Shown: positions 52,144-53,482 of the stretch, piece after piece | Layout of the letters: each line of letters begins with the position of its first letter | How positions within the stretch are numbered: the stretch's first letter is position 1 | Assembly (NCBI GenBank): GCA_013289715.1 | Contig: JABCZJ010000025.1 | Location: 1 to 53,482 of the forward strand | Source: Acidobacteriota bacterium | Lineage (GTDB): Bacteria > Acidobacteriota > Terriglobia > Acidiferrales > UBA7541 | Direction: 5' to 3' | Length of the DNA: 53,482 bases | Made by a program: the position numbers and the translations under genes | Notes under the pieces: model-generated | What the model saw: only the letters and a program-made list of their open reading frames with translations | Databases searched by the model: none | What the model was told of the DNA's origin: nothing

Positions 52144-52478
52144 TTTCCCGTCTCGTAGAGCCGGTCGGCGATGAATCCGGCAATTTGCTGGGGAAAGAGA
52201 ATCATCCCTGCGACCACAACCGACGCGGCCCAAAGCAGCACAGTGCCGAGCAGTCTACCCCGAACGGCGCACTGTTTCGCACGATGCTGTTGCCAGAATC
52301 CGAGAACAAGCAATACAACGGCGAGACCCAAAAGCCAGGGACGCAACGTCGCGAAGAAAGCGCTCGCGGCACCGGCTCCGAGAGCGGCAGCGAATCCGAG
52401 CGGAAGGCAACAACTGATCGTCGCGACGGAACTCAGGATCGCTGCCAATGAGGCCGAGATGCCCGTCCCGGTTTTCAC
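52140..52478 (-). CDS. merT: MerT-like mercuric/heavy-metal transport protein
   Basis: 112 aa with three transmembrane helices. Helix 1 carries the cysteine pair ISCCLP (Cys23/Cys24) diagnostic of MerT, and a further cysteine (AKQCAVRG) lies in the loop between helices 2 and 3. Moves Hg(II) or a similar ion across the inner membrane. Start GTG 52478 overlaps the upstream stop (GTGA); its own stop overlaps the selenoprotein start (ATGA). Confidence 0.75.
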   Translation of the reverse strand: MKTGTGISASLAAILSSVATISCCLPLGFAAALGAGAASAFFATLRPWLLGLAVVLLVLGFWQQHRAKQCAVRGRLLGTVLLWAASVVVAGMILFPQQIAGFIADRLYETGK

Positions 52479-52798
52479 GATCTGCGCTCTTGCCGCGCTG
52501 CCCGCACTGCTCGGTGAATTACTTCCACGGGTGGAAGACCGACTTGTTTCGACCCCGGATACAACCGGCAACTCAGCGCAAAGCTCTGCGCATTCTGCGG
52601 CTCTCCGGCGACATCTCGCCCATTGATTCGGATCGTCGGCGAACCAGTGAATCTAAGTCCGTCAGCCATTCCTTCGTCTCGAGCGAGCACTTCTTGGATC
52701 TCCGCCGCGACACCTTCTGCGGCCAGTACGTCTTTGACCAGTTTCACCGCTGCGGGATGCCAAGGGCACTCCGCCACATACAGAACTTCAACTCTCAC
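52475..52798 (-). CDS. thioredoxin-like protein of metal-resistance loci
   Basis: 107 aa, thioredoxin/glutaredoxin fold: first strand VEVLYVAECPWHP with one active-site Cys (11), and a cis-proline segment GSPTIRINGRDV. Proteins of this size and pattern are, as far as I recall, frequent in mer operons lacking a classical MerP. Start GTG 52798 overlaps the merR-like stop (GTGA). Confidence 0.7.
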   Translation of the reverse strand: MRVEVLYVAECPWHPAAVKLVKDVLAAEGVAAEIQEVLARDEGMADGLRFTGSPTIRINGRDVAGEPQNAQSFALSCRLYPGSKQVGLPPVEVIHRAVRAARQERRS

Positions 52799-53211
52799 TT
52801 GGCACCCTCTGGCTTACTTGGGTTTCTTTCTCTCAAAATCGGACAATGAGCGGACCGCTTTCTCATCTCTCGGTTGCAATGGCGCAGGGCCAAACGCAGA
52901 TCGCGCTCCAGGTTGTGAAGGCTGGCAAGTTTCTGCTGTACGTCAGAGAGCTTTTCTTGCAGTCGGCGGCGCACTGGTGCACACGGTTGTAACCGGTTTC
53001 CTCGCAGATTTAAGAGACCGCGAATTTCGCTGAGTTTGAACCCCAGCCCCTGTACGCGGCGGATAAAGGCGAGTGTCTCTACGTCTGTTTCGGCGTACTG
53101 ACGGAATCCACCCCGCGTTCTGGGTGGTCGCGGTAGCAGCGCATTGCGCTCGTAGAATCGAATCGCGTCAACGCTGAGACCAATCTTTTTCGCGACGATG
53201 CCGATTTGCAT
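52795..53211 (-). CDS. MerR-family metal-responsive regulator
   Basis: 138 aa from ATG 53211 (GGGAG site). MerR-type DNA-binding domain (IGIVAKKIGLSVDAIRFYERNALLP), a dimerisation helix, and cysteines 77, 112 and 123 at spacing close to the Hg-binding Cys82/117/126 of classical MerR. This points to mercury, though the operator resembles those of zinc/lead members. First gene of a four-gene operon in which every junction overlaps by four bases. Confidence 0.82.
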   Translation of the reverse strand: MQIGIVAKKIGLSVDAIRFYERNALLPRPPRTRGGFRQYAETDVETLAFIRRVQGLGFKLSEIRGLLNLRGNRLQPCAPVRRRLQEKLSDVQQKLASLHNLERDLRLALRHCNREMRKRSAHCPILRERNPSKPEGAK

Positions 53212-53230
53212 GGCCTCGGCTCCCGTCTGA

Positions 53231-53262
53231 ACCGTACACCCTGGAGGATAGTCTAGAGTCAA
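53231..53262 (-). promoter_or_regulatory. MerR-type promoter with over-long spacer
   Basis: TTGACT (53262-53257) and TACGGT (53236-53231) on the minus strand, 20 bp apart, the long spacing that MerR proteins correct. The spacer holds an imperfect inverted repeat: ACTCTAGA ... with the complement of ACCCTGGA. The start site would lie about a dozen bases before the ATG at 53211. Confidence 0.7.
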
Positions 53263-53422
53263 CGGCAATTTTGAAGACCTGGTGGGCGGGTGGCACATCC
53301 TTCCGCACCGCCCAAACTTCCGCAGTTGAATTTCCGGGTGCCGCATCCCTTCGTCTTGAAGCTGTGAAGAAACCTCTGAATTTCCATCTTGCAAAAAAAG
53401 AAGTCTGCCGTAAGCTCGCGGC

Positions 53423-53482
53423 ATGAGCCAAGAAAATCCGATCAGCAAACAGCCTCTGATTCGCTACGTGAACCGAAAGCAG
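53423..53482 (+). CDS. start of a possible transposase (cut by window edge)
   Basis: Only 20 codons, from ATG 53423, are visible: the N-terminus reads MSQENPISKQPLIRYVNRKQ. The NRxQ phrase after a short polar start recalls IS1182/IS5-type transposases from memory; too little is present to be sure. A weak promoter (TTGCAA ... TAAGCT) precedes it. If right, it supports the mobile nature of this end. Confidence 0.35.
   Translation, partial: MSQENPISKQPLIRYVNRKQ

Noticed and set aside
1..53482. CRISPR array
   Set aside because: No regularly spaced direct repeats were seen; the only short repeats are the 24-bp pair in the subtilase gene and small GAGTTGCG repeats near 17690.

Overview
The window looks like a GC-rich soil acidobacterium (Terriglobia/Acidobacteriales type). 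This is inferred from gene content and style: secreted lipocalin-like proteins, RDD and SYLF proteins, an alginate-export-type outer-membrane barrel, many APC permeases, strong purine-rich Shine-Dalgarno sites and frequent GTG/TTG starts. No rRNA gene lies inside the window to prove it. The left edge may be the leader of an rRNA operon running leftwards off the window.

Layout: (1) 1-670 holds a boxA-like leader, a promoter/terminator-delimited candidate small RNA and a 45-aa gene. (2) 0.8-4.2 kb: an SDR, two small membrane or secreted proteins, and tandem zinc-ribbon RDD proteins. (3) 4.3-10.2 kb: leuB-leuA with a divergent LysR gene, then an aminotransferase/permease pair. (4) 10.4-17.7 kb: mostly secreted or envelope proteins (lipocalin-like, beta-propeller, adenosine-deaminase-like, porin, SYLF) plus a PilZ protein. 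(5) 17.8-22.1 kb: a cluster of tiny stress-type membrane proteins, two with premature stops, and a Crp/Fnr-type regulator. A 16-bp palindromic site occurs upstream of both the regulator and the small-protein operon. (6) 22.2-30.1 kb: quinone oxidoreductase, 2-hydroxyacid dehydrogenase, GNAT, S9 peptidase coupled to an APC permease, and an amidohydrolase. (7) 30.2-42.4 kb: one unbroken leftward run. An oligopeptide ABC transporter is fused without a gap to an ECF sigma factor, a TPR-CHAT caspase-like protease, a putative zinc-finger anti-sigma protein, a secreted subtilase and an HD-GYP protein. (8) 42.8-47.1 kb: a divergent TolC/HlyD/MFS efflux operon. (9) 47.3-51.2 kb: an APC permease facing pxpB-pxpC-pxpA (5-oxoprolinase). 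(10) 51.3 kb to the end: a 3' tRNA-Ala fragment that looks like an attachment site, followed by an accessory metal operon: merR-like, thioredoxin-like, merT-like, and a thioredoxin-fold gene with an in-frame TGA in a U-P-T-C motif with a SECIS-like hairpin. At the very edge is the start of a possible transposase.

Taken together, much of the window serves capture and turnover of peptides and amino acids: Opp transporter, secreted subtilase, S9 peptidase, amidohydrolase, three APC permeases, aminotransferase and 5-oxoprolinase. The two most unusual parts are the transporter-sigma-CHAT-subtilase run, where two protease types share a transcript with a sigma factor, and the probable selenoprotein in the tRNA-flanked mercury-type operon.
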